From Clostridiales bacterium (lineage in GTDB: Bacteria; Bacillota_A; Clostridia; Christensenellales; Borkfalkiaceae), in contig SVHQ01000001.1 of the NCBI GenBank assembly GCA_015055785.1, positions 1 through 53,127 of the forward strand: a stretch of DNA of 53,127 nt, written 5' to 3'. The notes beneath the pieces were generated by a model that was given only the letters and a program-made list of their open reading frames with translations, was not told where the DNA came from and searched no databases. The stretch's first letter is position 1; each line of letters begins with the position of its first letter. Both the position numbers and the translations under genes were made by a program. Below, one piece after another: positions 25,346 to 34,940 of this stretch.

Positions 25346-25498
25346 TTAACCCCAAATATCCCAATCTGGATGCTGTCCACCTTCTTCCGGCGTTTTCCCA
25401 TCCTCAAAACCGCCACTTGTCCGAATGACATCATTAGCATTCAAAAATATGACATCCATTTTCAATTCAAAATAATACTTTTTTTCTATTTCCTTCAT
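25346..25498 (-). CDS. 50-aa acidic peptide between lipoprotein and giant surface gene
   Basis: ATG 25498 follows AAAGGAGATAAAT; the frame runs 50 codons to TAA at 25346-25348, which overlaps the SD of the giant surface gene. The product is charged at the start (M-K-E-I-E-K-K-Y-Y-F-E-L-K), has a short hydrophobic centre (V-I-F-L-N-A-N-D-V-I), then S-G-G-F-E-D-G-K-T-P-E-E-G-G and ends D-W-D-I-W-G. There is no signal peptide. The two-part layout (charged leader, then Gly/acidic/Trp core) loosely recalls ribosomal peptide precursors, but no modifying enzyme is nearby. Function unknown. Confidence 0.65.
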   Translation of the reverse strand: MKEIEKKYYFELKMDVIFLNANDVIRTSGGFEDGKTPEEGGQHPDWDIWG

Positions 25499-25512
25499 AT
25501 TTATCTCCTTTA

Positions 25513-25821
25513 TTACGGGCGCTGAAATTCAATATCCACCCAGCCATCTCCCGATTCTTCCTTTTCATTTTCCAATGAGTCTTGCGTCGTAGAGTTATCC
25601 AATTCTAAAGATGTATCGCTTGACTCTACGGATGAATTTCCACTGGAATTATCCTCAATAATTGAATCTCCTTCTGCCCCTAAGTCTTCAGAGTTTTCCA
25701 TTTTATCCAATGCGCTTTGTTCCACACCAGTAGATGGCAGATTATTACTAAAACACGCACTACCAACGAATAGAAAAATTGCTAAAATACAAGCAAGAAA
25801 ATAATATCGTTTTTTCTTCAC
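25513..25821 (-). CDS. Small lipoprotein, 102 aa
   Basis: GTG start with AGGAGGGG 11-12 bases upstream. Signal peptide with lipobox: F-L-F-V-G-S-A-C at residues about 16-23, so the mature protein is lipid-linked at that Cys. The mature part is a flexible Ser/Glu/Asp/Asn-rich linker ending G-D-G-W-V-D-I-E-F-Q-R-P. It is the first gene of the unit that makes the 50-aa peptide and the giant DUF4838 protein. A membrane tether for the giant protein is possible, since that protein has no anchor of its own; this is inference. Confidence 0.75.
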   Translation of the reverse strand: MKKKRYYFLACILAIFLFVGSACFSNNLPSTGVEQSALDKMENSEDLGAEGDSIIEDNSSGNSSVESSDTSLELDNSTTQDSLENEKEESGDGWVDIEFQRP

Positions 25822-25882
25822 TTTACACTATACCCCTCCTTTTTAAATGATAACTTCTAATAGAATACTTCATCATAATTTA

Positions 25883-25946
25883 AGTATAGCATAGAGCATA
25901 GAAAACCGTTATAACATTCCCACCAAACCAATTGTAAAAAATCACC
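25883..25946 (-). promoter_or_regulatory. AraC-motif promoter 1 (lipoprotein/giant surface unit)
   Basis: Extended -10 TGCTATACT (hexamer at 25883-25888), no -35, and exactly 19 bp upstream a 39-bp motif (25908-25946). Plus-strand landmarks of the motif: GTTATAA, TCCCACCAAA, TTGTAAAA, ATCACC. The same motif at the same spacing stands before the fucosidase operon and the MFS gene. This looks like an activator-dependent promoter with an AraC-family site over the -35 region. Confidence 0.75.
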
Positions 25947-26003
25947 ATTTTATTGTGTGTACATTATTTTTCCATTACTTGTTTTTTTATATCAAAAACA
26001 AGT

Positions 26004-26033
26004 AAAAAAACCTATATAGTATCTCTATATAGG
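26004..26033 (-). terminator. Terminator of the glycan-utilisation operon
   Basis: Minus strand: CCTATATAG / CTATATAGG, 5-nt loop, then seven T. A second perfect 10-11-bp hairpin (ACTTGTTTTT / AAAAACAAGT, 25977-26003) follows. It closes the operon after eutH and separates it from promoter 1. Confidence 0.9.
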
Positions 26034-26091
26034 GGCAAAATATTGAATTTCATTATATTCTAACATTCATTAACTTAAAAAGAAAAATATT

Positions 26092-27180
26092 TTATAGCAA
26101 TTTTTGCAAACTGTTTTCACCCTTTTTTCTTTTAATAACAAATGACGCAACAAGAACCCCTAAAATTCCTGCAATTGATTTTGCTAACAGTACTGGCAGC
26201 AAACAATCGGCATTAAACGCCAAGGTGAAGGCAAGGTGATCAGCCAACACAAATGCACCAGAAACGGAAAAAGCAGAATTATAAATAATTCCCTTATCGT
26301 CCATTTCATTCATCATACCAAATGTCGTCGCGCTATTCGCCAAACATGATAACAATCCTATAGTGGATTTCTTTCCAATTCCTAATGCTTGACTTAATTT
26401 TTCAATAGGCTTTTGCAATAAAAGAGATAATACTTTAATAAGCGGCAACGCTCCCGCTAACACACACATCGCATTTATTACAATATCCGTTCCAGCATTC
26501 AAACTATCGGTATGTGGCAATAATTTTATACCTGTTAAAAACTCAAAAATTCCAACAATAAGCCCTATCGTTACAAGAATTTTAATAACATGTCCTAATA
26601 CAGAAAAAATTTTCACGCACACTTCAGGTGCCTTAACTAAACCTATAACAATAACTATTGCAAGCAAAGTTAATGGTAAAAGATTGATAAGCAACGTAAG
26701 AATGGGAATGGACATGCAAATACCGCCAATAAAGCAACCTATCGGAATAGTAGCAATACCACATAATAAACCAAGTAACATAGACTTTTGTTTCTCTTTA
26801 TTTACCACGCTTATCGCATATGGCAACGTAAAAGAAACTGTTGCCCCCATCATTGACGCCACCACCAATCCGTTAAATTGACCGACAGCAGTATCGTTAG
26901 CAACCGCCTTAGATAACGCTGCACCGCCCATATCATTAGCAAAAAACATAGATGGTATTATTGATGGGTCTAAAATCCCCGTCATTACATTCATTATCGG
27001 CGTCAACAGCCAAGCAAATAATGGAGATAAAACAATCATCCCTACCATAGAAAGCATTAAAGCTCCCACTAACTCTATGCCTTTTTCAAATTCTTCTCCA
27101 AGCCCAAGTTTATTACCTATTATGCGGTCTATTGCTCCTAAAGCCGCAAACATAGCCATAACCCAAGAGATTACATTCAT
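26092..27180 (-). CDS. eutH: EutH-like ethanolamine permease
   Basis: 362 residues, about ten membrane segments across the whole length. Family features are M-N-V-I-S-W-V-M-A-M-F-A-A-L-G-A-I-D-R at the start, F-F-A-N-D-M-G-G-A (about 80), T-V-S-F-T-L-P-Y (about 112) and S-C-L-A-N-S-A-T-T-F-G-M-M (about 283). EutH imports ethanolamine (protonated) in bacteria that use it as carbon and nitrogen source. No other eut gene (ammonia lyase, shell or reactivating factor) is in the window. It is the last gene of the glycan operon, so it may import a different small amine or alcohol released from phospholipid- or glycan-derived material. Confidence 0.85.
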   Translation of the reverse strand: MNVISWVMAMFAALGAIDRIIGNKLGLGEEFEKGIELVGALMLSMVGMIVLSPLFAWLLTPIMNVMTGILDPSIIPSMFFANDMGGAALSKAVANDTAVGQFNGLVVASMMGATVSFTLPYAISVVNKEKQKSMLLGLLCGIATIPIGCFIGGICMSIPILTLLINLLPLTLLAIVIVIGLVKAPEVCVKIFSVLGHVIKILVTIGLIVGIFEFLTGIKLLPHTDSLNAGTDIVINAMCVLAGALPLIKVLSLLLQKPIEKLSQALGIGKKSTIGLLSCLANSATTFGMMNEMDDKGIIYNSAFSVSGAFVLADHLAFTLAFNADCLLPVLLAKSIAGILGVLVASFVIKRKKGENSLQKLL

Positions 27181-27195
27181 ACTTATTTCTCACTA

Positions 27196-27867
27196 TTAGT
27201 TTTGATCGCATCTTTCAAGCGATAAAATAAATGAATTTTCTTTCATAATTTCATCTATTTGAGTTGAAGTATATTCTACATCCGTATATAATTTCGCTTG
27301 ATAAATCAATTTTTCGTCTTTTCGCTCTACAATTAAACTATGGTATTTATCCAATCCAAAAATTTCCTTTACCTTTTCTCTTTCATTACTCTTTTGCTCA
27401 AAAACTATTTTGATTAAAAAGGATTTCTTAGGCTGAAAAATTTTCCAATCCCTGTGTAAAAGCCATTGAAAAAATATCAATGTAACAGTTGCGAGTACGG
27501 CTGTTATATACATTCCACCGCCGCACGCCATACCTATACCCGCCGTTACCCAAACCCCAGCCGCCGTCGTTAACCCGTGCACTTCATTTTTTCGATACAC
27601 GATAATCCCTGCGCCCAAGAAACCAACACCCGCGACTATTTGTGCCGCCACACGCGCCGTATCAACTTCATCGCCAAAAGCATATTTAGAAATAACCATC
27701 ATCAATGCAGAGCCAAAACATACCACTGTATGCGTTCGCATTCCCGCTTCTTTTGCGCGTAGCTTTCGCTCATAACCTATGCAAAATCCTAGTAATGCGG
27801 CAAGTAATAAACTAATACCATGCCATAATTCTTGTATGTGAATAACACTTTCTAAAAATTCTTTCAT
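27196..27867 (-). CDS. MgtC/SapB-family membrane protein
   Basis: 223 residues. The N-terminal 140 residues contain about four or five membrane helices with the family patterns L-L-G-F-C-I-G-Y-E-R-K, M-R-T-H-T-V-V-C-F-G-S-A-L, Q-I-V-A-G-V-G-F-L-G-A-G-I-I and G-L-T-T-A-A-G-V-W-V-T-A. The C-terminal 75 residues are a soluble domain of ACT-like size. MgtC proteins affect magnesium homeostasis and intracellular survival by acting on membrane targets; the transport activity itself is unproven in the family. Position in a glycan operon (9 bp after the GH20-like gene, 15 bp before eutH) is unusual. Confidence 0.85.
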   Translation of the reverse strand: MKEFLESVIHIQELWHGISLLLAALLGFCIGYERKLRAKEAGMRTHTVVCFGSALMMVISKYAFGDEVDTARVAAQIVAGVGFLGAGIIVYRKNEVHGLTTAAGVWVTAGIGMACGGGMYITAVLATVTLIFFQWLLHRDWKIFQPKKSFLIKIVFEQKSNEREKVKEIFGLDKYHSLIVERKDEKLIYQAKLYTDVEYTSTQIDEIMKENSFILSLERCDQN

Positions 27868-27876
27868 TTCAACCTA

Positions 27877-29799
27877 TTATTTCTCATTGATTTCCGCCAA
27901 TTTTTGAAATTTTATTTTTACGGAATTACTTCTCTTTGCCAACATTATATCATTGAAATGCGCAATACCATCTTCATAACCCATCACTGCAAACCGAGTA
28001 TCGTTATACAGCACGTTTTCTATATTTTCAACACGACCTTGTAATATTTCCACTTCGGATGCGACGTACTTTTCACCATTTTGTAAATATCGGAAATTTA
28101 ATGGATATAACGCGCCCTCACCGCTTACTGAAAATTCCAACCATTCTATCGGTTGATTTTCTATTAAAAAGCGAAAGCCATAACAACCACCCAAATCAAA
28201 CCCAACCATACTAGACTTAGCACCACCACTGTACACGACAATTGGAGTACACTCTTGCTCATATTTGACTCGAATTTCCATCTTAACGGTGCAATATCCA
28301 TCATGAAGCATTAAATCGGTGTATAAAATGCCCCTTTCTTCCTTATTCTTAATATGTTTTTCTATCTGCTGTAATTGCGCCCTACGCGCTAAACGCCTAT
28401 TTTGAAACGCATTATTACAGCTTACAATATCTTGACGATAAATATTCCACAACTTCATTTCATTCCTTTCGACGAAATCATACCGTTGTGAAATATCCAA
28501 AATTTCGTCGCTAAAATATCTTTCGGGAAAAGATTTTCCTTCTCTTGCATCGAAAAGCTCTTCGCCCAGATTTTCAACTCTCAAACCCAAGTGAAATCTT
28601 TCCAAATAATCGTATATATCCGTTACGATATTATTTTGCAATGAATCGTCATCTTCCTTTACCCAAGTACGCACTTCTTCAACCGCATATTGCAGCTGTT
28701 GCGTAAGCATATATTTAGGAAAATATCCATTTTCAGACATCTGTATTACATTCGCTGTATAGCCGGAATAAAATGCTGGAATATTCAATGAAAGCAACAA
28801 GCGAGCCCTATTTTCATTTCCTAAAAATTGCGCATAAATTTTAATTTTCTCGCTTTTCGTCGTGCAGTTTCCATTCCATAATGCTCCCGCATAAGCAATT
28901 AAAGGATATGAACCAAAATAGAAACTACTCGGTTTATCCCACGAAGTCATAATAGCGCCAATAGGATTGTATTTATTCGCGTAATTTGTAAACGTATCTA
29001 CGTTATAAGTACAAGACGCTCCATGCGCATAAGTGCAGAATATATAAGAAAATCCTAAACTTTCATAATAACGAAACCAATCTCTTTTGATTCGATTTGT
29101 CCAATGCCCCGCCGGCTCGTTGTCAACGTACATATAATTCCAATTACAAAAGATAATATCACGGGGAAGTAAATGTGCAATATCCGCATATTCAAAAAAA
29201 TCATCCCACATCATCATTCTTTTGCCTAAACCCGTTATGAGCTGATAGCTATGCATAACATGTTCGTAAAACAAATCCGCTTTGCTTCTTCCCTTTTCTA
29301 ATTCTGCTTTACAACGAGCACAAACTGCAAAATCAAAAGGCTCATCCAATCCTATATGTACATACTTGCTTTTAAAACAACTACATACATCCGTAATGTA
29401 TTTATCCAAAAATACATACAAGTCAGGATTCATAGTACAGCCACACGTACCACGTTTCAAAGATGAAAAACCTCGCCCTTCTTTTGCCTCATCTTCACAC
29501 TCAGACAAATTTTCCAACGCAGGATATGCAAAAAACTTCTCTAAATGCCCTAAATTTTCAAAGGCAGGAATAACTTCTATCCCTTTTAATTCAGCATAAG
29601 CAACGATTTCCTTTATTTCGTCTTGCGAATAAGTCGTTTCCTTTGCAAAATATTGCGTATCATCCGTACGTACAACGTTTTCCAAATAAACAAGTAAAGC
29701 ATTGTAGCCGTTCAATGCGGCAAAATCTACATAGCTTTTTATAAAGGAAATATTTTCCTTTTGTCTTGCCAAATCAATTTGCAAACAAACAATATCCAT
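27877..29799 (-). CDS. GH20-like beta-N-acetylhexosaminidase
   Basis: ATG 29799 has GAAGGTGGG before it and is preferred over GTG 29808. 640 residues without signal peptide, so cytoplasmic. The first 350 residues read as a (beta/alpha)8 barrel: G-Y-N-A-L-L-V-Y-L-E-N, G-I-E-V-I-P-A-F-E-N-L-G-H (active-site His), then K-Y-V-H-I-G-L-D-E-P-F-D (about 145-156) holding the catalytic D-E pair of GH20. M-M-M-W-D-D and W-N follow as in that family. The C-terminal 200 residues are helical then beta-rich. It would remove terminal GlcNAc/GalNAc from imported oligosaccharides. Substrate inferred from family; a GH84- or GH123-like activity cannot be excluded. Confidence 0.75.
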   Translation of the reverse strand: MDIVCLQIDLARQKENISFIKSYVDFAALNGYNALLVYLENVVRTDDTQYFAKETTYSQDEIKEIVAYAELKGIEVIPAFENLGHLEKFFAYPALENLSECEDEAKEGRGFSSLKRGTCGCTMNPDLYVFLDKYITDVCSCFKSKYVHIGLDEPFDFAVCARCKAELEKGRSKADLFYEHVMHSYQLITGLGKRMMMWDDFFEYADIAHLLPRDIIFCNWNYMYVDNEPAGHWTNRIKRDWFRYYESLGFSYIFCTYAHGASCTYNVDTFTNYANKYNPIGAIMTSWDKPSSFYFGSYPLIAYAGALWNGNCTTKSEKIKIYAQFLGNENRARLLLSLNIPAFYSGYTANVIQMSENGYFPKYMLTQQLQYAVEEVRTWVKEDDDSLQNNIVTDIYDYLERFHLGLRVENLGEELFDAREGKSFPERYFSDEILDISQRYDFVERNEMKLWNIYRQDIVSCNNAFQNRRLARRAQLQQIEKHIKNKEERGILYTDLMLHDGYCTVKMEIRVKYEQECTPIVVYSGGAKSSMVGFDLGGCYGFRFLIENQPIEWLEFSVSGEGALYPLNFRYLQNGEKYVASEVEILQGRVENIENVLYNDTRFAVMGYEDGIAHFNDIMLAKRSNSVKIKFQKLAEINEK

Positions 29800-29823
29800 A
29801 CGTCCCACCTTCGCTTAAAATAC

Positions 29824-30687
29824 TCAATCTAAAGAAATGACTTGTGTCCCATCTCCCGTAACGTAGTGCGTTTTAACTCCTAACTGCTCCATCCATTTTC
29901 GCGTGACTGCCGTCCCATACATTCTGTTACGGCAAAAAGGCGCTTTATCGACCCAATCTTTCGTCATCCAATCGGGGATTTCTTTTTCTTCGTATAACCA
30001 TTTCGGGCAACACCACAAACACGCCTTCGCCCCAATTTCCGCATACACTTCCATAGACACGTTCATATGTCCGTGATGCGCCATTTGCACAATGTCGGCT
30101 TTGAGTTTATCTCTCGATTCACGCAACAGCAAATCCCCTGCTTCTGGTCCTAAATCTCCTAAAAACAGTACGGAAACAGTTGGCGTAGAAAGCTTAAATA
30201 CCAAGGAAGAGTCGTTCATTAAATTGGCATACAAACCATCGTGATATGAAAATAAAAACTCGATTTTCACTTCATCTATTTGAAGAACTTCGCCTTGACT
30301 GGTAATATGTTCTTTATCGATAAATTTACTTCGTACTGCATTAAATTGCGGTAACACTTCGTTTAATTCAGCGCAAAGATATTCATAATCAGGCACATCT
30401 TTTTTATTGATAAGCTCTTCGTAGCACGGAAAATTATAATAGATGTGTTCAACATCAAAATCCACACCGCCGTTCTTTTCCATTTCGTCAATAAAGCCTA
30501 AAATATGATCGTCATGCGCGTGCGTTAGAACCCACGCTTTTATTTTTCTGTTGCCAACGTATTTTTTAAGCAATGGCATATCTTCAGGCCTTCCGCCATC
30601 AACAATAATACAATTATCCTTATCCGTAACAATAACAAAACTCATCATAAACGGACTTGTTTCCGTCAACATATACATAGTTGCCAT
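29824..30687 (-). CDS. MBL-fold metallo-hydrolase
   Basis: 287 residues, no signal peptide; ATG after AGAGGAAAAATT. Metal-binding pattern T-H-A-H-D-D-H (about residue 55), V-L-F-L-G-D-L-G (about 165) and M-A-H-H-G-H (about 200) form the di-zinc metallo-beta-lactamase fold. The D-D-H-I-L-G-F layout is closest to ComEC-like and lactonase/phosphodiesterase members. It lies in the glycan operon between a surface protein and the GH20-like enzyme; a role in sugar-lactone or phosphodiester hydrolysis is possible but not shown by sequence. Confidence 0.8.
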   Translation of the reverse strand: MATMYMLTETSPFMMSFVIVTDKDNCIIVDGGRPEDMPLLKKYVGNRKIKAWVLTHAHDDHILGFIDEMEKNGGVDFDVEHIYYNFPCYEELINKKDVPDYEYLCAELNEVLPQFNAVRSKFIDKEHITSQGEVLQIDEVKIEFLFSYHDGLYANLMNDSSLVFKLSTPTVSVLFLGDLGPEAGDLLLRESRDKLKADIVQMAHHGHMNVSMEVYAEIGAKACLWCCPKWLYEEKEIPDWMTKDWVDKAPFCRNRMYGTAVTRKWMEQLGVKTHYVTGDGTQVISLD

Positions 30688-30774
30688 AATTTTTCCTCTT
30701 TTACCACCAAAGACTGTAAATAAGAACTCGGTTCAAAACCGCCGAAGCGATTTTGAACCTATGTCTTCCATTAA

Positions 30775-33700
30775 TTAATCGTTTACCCAAACGGGATACC
30801 CGCTGGTAGTATCCCAAAGCTCACCGAATCCGCTATAATTATGATTTGCATTTTTCATAGCATCATAGTTTTCATAAATAAACATACCCATAAATTTCGT
30901 ATCAGCCGAACCATTTTCACCCGAATAACTCGTATTCTTATTATTAAGCTGAACCGTCGTAATTAAGTACGTATTTTCACAAACAAACGAAGTTGCATCC
31001 ACACCAGAGCCGTGAATTACGCCTACCTGATAATAATTATTCTTGCCATGGTCCGCCATCACTTCCACAACAACATTCTTCATAACAAACGTAGTTGCAC
31101 TACCGGAAGCCGTTCCCGTAAATAAATTCGTATATGCACCTTCGCTCAAATTCGCCGCTTTCACATATACATTCTCAAAAGTAATTCTTGCTGCATCACC
31201 AGTATTACCAGCAAACAATCCACCAATATTCGTACCTGTAAGCGTAATATTATCAAATGCGATATTTTTGATTGTTGCACCACTAAACAACATTTGACCA
31301 AACAAGCCGTAACCATTAACCCAACTTTCCGTGTCGCAATCCGCAGTCATCGTGAACGATACCGTATGCCCATTGCCGTCTAACACACCCGCAAAGCCGC
31401 CGCCGTTCTTTTTATGTAACATCGTAATGGTTTGTGTTGGAGCGATAATATCCTTTGCTACAATGTAATAGCCTTTTACGGTTTTCGCCGCTTGCTCCGC
31501 ATCTGTGCAAGTGGAGAAGAAGGTAACAAAATCATCGAGTTCATCAATAACGCCTGCACAAGCGATAAGCGTTACATCATACTTCGTACCCGCATCGCCT
31601 TCAACTGTCACAATATATTCCTTCTTTTGACTTGCATTAATTTCCTCATCCGAAAGCTTTAACGAATCCTTCCATGCGCCGTTTTCATAATATACGTTGC
31701 CAACCGCATCATACACTTTCAAAAGCGATTCCGATTCCTTTAACAATCCTTCAGGCAACACTGCCGTGCCGTCTGCCGTAGAATACAAAATATTGCCGCC
31801 GTTCCACGCAATCACAAAAGCATCCGCCAAACTATGCCATACAGGACAGCCCTTCGTGCAATCCCAATATGCTTCACTAAATGTACTGAACTCGCGGTCT
31901 TTTATATCCGCATAACTTTCATAAACATACATTCCGCTGAATTTAGTTGCCGCCGTTCCGTTTTCTCCCGAATAGTCAGCCTTATTGCTCATCGCTATAT
32001 CGCTGATGATATATGCGTTCGAGCATACAAATGAAGTCGCGTCTACCCCCGAACCGTGGAATACGCCAGATTGATAATAACTATTCTTGCCATGACCGTC
32101 CATCACTTCAATAACAGTATTCGTCAATGCGAAAGCCGCCGCACTACCAGAGTTTGTCCCGGTCAACAAATTCGTATAAGCGCAGGTACTCGTATTCGCA
32201 GCTTGAATATATACGTTTTCCAATGTAATAAGAGCCGCATCACCCGTATTACCTGCAAATAAACCACCGATATTCGTACCCGTAAGCGTAATATCGTCAA
32301 ATGCGATATTTTTAATCGTTACATTACCAAACAACATTTTGCCGAACAAGCCGTAACCGTTAATCCAATCGGAAGTATCGCAATCCGCCGTCATCGTGAA
32401 CGATACCGTATGTCCGTTACCGTCCAATACGCCGCCAAAACCACCGCCGTCTTTATGCGACAAGGTAATCGTTTGCGTAGGAGCAATTAAATCTTCCACA
32501 ACAAGATAGTAACCATATACGACTTTTGCCTCTTGTCCCTCTTCCGTGTTCGTAGAGAAGAACGTTGCAAAATCCGCCAACTCGTTAATAATGCCTGCAT
32601 AGGAAACCAAATCTACCGAATACTTCGTTCCAAGGCTACCTTCCATAATAACCGTACGAACAATAGGTGCATTTTCTTTCATCTGTGCGTCAGTTAATTG
32701 CAAACCGTTCGACCAAACGCCGTCGGCGTAATACGTTACCATACCCGAAACGTCCGTTACAAAGGCAAGCGTTTCGCCGTCTTCAAACATATCGTTAGGT
32801 AAAATTACGGTGTTATCCAACGAAGAATGCACTACTGCTTCGCCTTCCCACTTCTCGTTGAAAGCTGCAACCAAAGAATGCCATACAGGCATACCTTTCG
32901 TGCAATCCCAACAAGGAGATTTGAACTCGCTGTAATCATTCGTTTCTTTTAAATCGGCATATTCTTCATAAACACGAAGATTGGCAATCTTTAATTCCGC
33001 TTCGCCGTTTTCACCCGAATAATCAGCCTTATTACTCAACGGTGCGTCTGCAATAACATAAGCATTTGAACAGTTAAACGAAGTAGCGTCCACGCCCGAA
33101 CCGTGGAATACACCCACTTGATAATAGCTTTCGCTACCGTGTCCCGCGCCTGTTTCCAAAATTGTATTATTCAACACGAAAACAGTTCCGGTGCCAGACG
33201 CCACACCCGTCAGCATATTGCTGTATGTAGTATAACTCGCATTCGCTACCTCAAGATATACATTTTCAAGAGTAATAACAGCATTTTCCGCCGTATTACC
33301 TGCAAGTAAACCGCCGATATTCGTACCCAATAACGTTACACCGTCAAAAGCGATATTTTTAATGGTTGTACCGTTGTACAATTTAGAACCAAATAAGCCG
33401 TAACCGGTAATCCATTCCGTATCTTCGCAATCTGCCTTTAAGGTGAAGGATACGGTATGACCGTTACCGTCTAAAATACCGCTAAAACCACCTTCGCCCG
33501 CCGTTTTATGTGATACGATTATCTCTTGCGTAGGAGCAACCAAATCCTTTACCACCACATAATAGCCGCTATTAATAACACCGCTTTGCGTTTCGTCAAA
33601 ACTCGTGGAGAAATAAGCAGCAAAGTCGTTCAAGTCGTCAATAACGCCTGCATATGTTTCCAAGTTAACGTTATAGCCCGCTTTATCCGTATAAACTGTA

Positions 33701-34920
33701 ATTTCAGCGACGCCTTTTTCCGTGGTGTTAGAAGAAACAACGCCGTAAACTTTACCGTCCGTTACCGTCAAAGCCCGTTCGCCCTGAGTAGCTTTTACCA
33801 CACTTTCATTTTCACCAAACAATGCGCTCAAGGAAATCATTGTTCCTTGCATTTCATCATAATATTGTCCATCCGCAATGGAGAAGTAAGGCAAAATCCC
33901 TTCATAATCGGCAAGCGGAGCTTGAACATCTATGTGGAAAATTTGTGCATATTCTACACCAAAACTATCTACAAACGATACTTTAAACTGTGCCGTACCA
34001 CACGCAACAGCGGATATTTCACCCGAATTTTCATTCCATTCAAATGCTACCGCCTCGCCGCCGTACGTGCCAACGTTGCTACCTTCGACAATAGAAACAT
34101 TATATTCACCGCTGAACGCTACGCCGTCTTCTGTAATAGAAACGTTGTTCAACACTTTACTCGTTGCGTATTCAACGCCAGCAAAAGAATCCAACGTATA
34201 TAAACTGATTCTATTTTCAACGGCATTTAATTCCCCGTTATTCAACGTAATGCTATTTACGGACGCCACCGTAACGCTAACCGTTTTGTTCAATAAAGGC
34301 GTTTCAAATCCGCGCCATGTTGCGGAAATGTTGATTTCGGTCGTAACACCAGCTTCCGTACCTGCCGTAAACACGCCGTTTTCGTCAATAGTACCCGCGG
34401 CCGCATTTACCACCGTATACGTGATAACGGCATCGTCATATTCTTTACCGTTAAATTCTACGCTTGCAGCAAAATTAATCTGTCCGCCGCGTTTCGTCGT
34501 TTCTTCTGCACGAATTTCATTCTCAAATACAAGTTTAGGCGAATAGCCGTTTGCCGATACGGTTACTGTACAGCTTGCGCTTAAATCACCGACGGAAGCT
34601 GTGATTTTTGCCGAACCTTCATTCATACCCATAACAACACCGCTATCGCTTACCGTTGCCACTGCCGTATTGTCGGATACCCACTCAATAAGCTCGACAT
34701 CTTCACCTGTATAGGTAATCCCTAATGTACATTCTTCGCCAAGCATTAACGCCTTTTCAGTTTCCACCATTTTCAACGTTGCTTTTTCAGGCGTAGTAGA
34801 AGATGATTCTTGGGGCGTGCCCGTAGAAGAATCAACGCTACCGCTACCACACGCAGCCGCAACGCTAGTTAACCCTAATAAAAGCATTAAACTCAATGTC
34901 GCCGATAAAAGTTTCTTCAT
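30775..34920 (-). CDS. Giant repetitive surface lipoprotein, 1381 aa
   Basis: Signal peptide with lipobox S-V-A-A-A-C (Cys near 24). A BIG_2-type Ig-like domain (about 47-125) follows, then two further beta domains. From about residue 400 to the end lie three tandem ~345-residue repeats centred near 490, 833 and 1183. Each contains G-V-L-D-G-N-G-H-T-V-S-F-T (first copy I-L-D-G), then G-Y-G-L-F-G, I-K-N-I-A-F-D and T-N-I-G-G-L-x-A-G-N-T, typical of right-handed beta-helix proteins, then W-D-C-T-K-G-x-P-V-W-H at the end of each unit. The repeats are close to each other in sequence, so recent duplication is likely. Probably binds or cleaves a polysaccharide at the cell surface. Confidence 0.8.
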   Translation of the reverse strand: MKKLLSATLSLMLLLGLTSVAAACGSGSVDSSTGTPQESSSTTPEKATLKMVETEKALMLGEECTLGITYTGEDVELIEWVSDNTAVATVSDSGVVMGMNEGSAKITASVGDLSASCTVTVSANGYSPKLVFENEIRAEETTKRGGQINFAASVEFNGKEYDDAVITYTVVNAAAGTIDENGVFTAGTEAGVTTEINISATWRGFETPLLNKTVSVTVASVNSITLNNGELNAVENRISLYTLDSFAGVEYATSKVLNNVSITEDGVAFSGEYNVSIVEGSNVGTYGGEAVAFEWNENSGEISAVACGTAQFKVSFVDSFGVEYAQIFHIDVQAPLADYEGILPYFSIADGQYYDEMQGTMISLSALFGENESVVKATQGERALTVTDGKVYGVVSSNTTEKGVAEITVYTDKAGYNVNLETYAGVIDDLNDFAAYFSTSFDETQSGVINSGYYVVVKDLVAPTQEIIVSHKTAGEGGFSGILDGNGHTVSFTLKADCEDTEWITGYGLFGSKLYNGTTIKNIAFDGVTLLGTNIGGLLAGNTAENAVITLENVYLEVANASYTTYSNMLTGVASGTGTVFVLNNTILETGAGHGSESYYQVGVFHGSGVDATSFNCSNAYVIADAPLSNKADYSGENGEAELKIANLRVYEEYADLKETNDYSEFKSPCWDCTKGMPVWHSLVAAFNEKWEGEAVVHSSLDNTVILPNDMFEDGETLAFVTDVSGMVTYYADGVWSNGLQLTDAQMKENAPIVRTVIMEGSLGTKYSVDLVSYAGIINELADFATFFSTNTEEGQEAKVVYGYYLVVEDLIAPTQTITLSHKDGGGFGGVLDGNGHTVSFTMTADCDTSDWINGYGLFGKMLFGNVTIKNIAFDDITLTGTNIGGLFAGNTGDAALITLENVYIQAANTSTCAYTNLLTGTNSGSAAAFALTNTVIEVMDGHGKNSYYQSGVFHGSGVDATSFVCSNAYIISDIAMSNKADYSGENGTAATKFSGMYVYESYADIKDREFSTFSEAYWDCTKGCPVWHSLADAFVIAWNGGNILYSTADGTAVLPEGLLKESESLLKVYDAVGNVYYENGAWKDSLKLSDEEINASQKKEYIVTVEGDAGTKYDVTLIACAGVIDELDDFVTFFSTCTDAEQAAKTVKGYYIVAKDIIAPTQTITMLHKKNGGGFAGVLDGNGHTVSFTMTADCDTESWVNGYGLFGQMLFSGATIKNIAFDNITLTGTNIGGLFAGNTGDAARITFENVYVKAANLSEGAYTNLFTGTASGSATTFVMKNVVVEVMADHGKNNYYQVGVIHGSGVDATSFVCENTYLITTVQLNNKNTSYSGENGSADTKFMGMFIYENYDAMKNANHNYSGFGELWDTTSGYPVWVND

Positions 34921-34940
34921 ATTTATTTATCCCCTTATAA

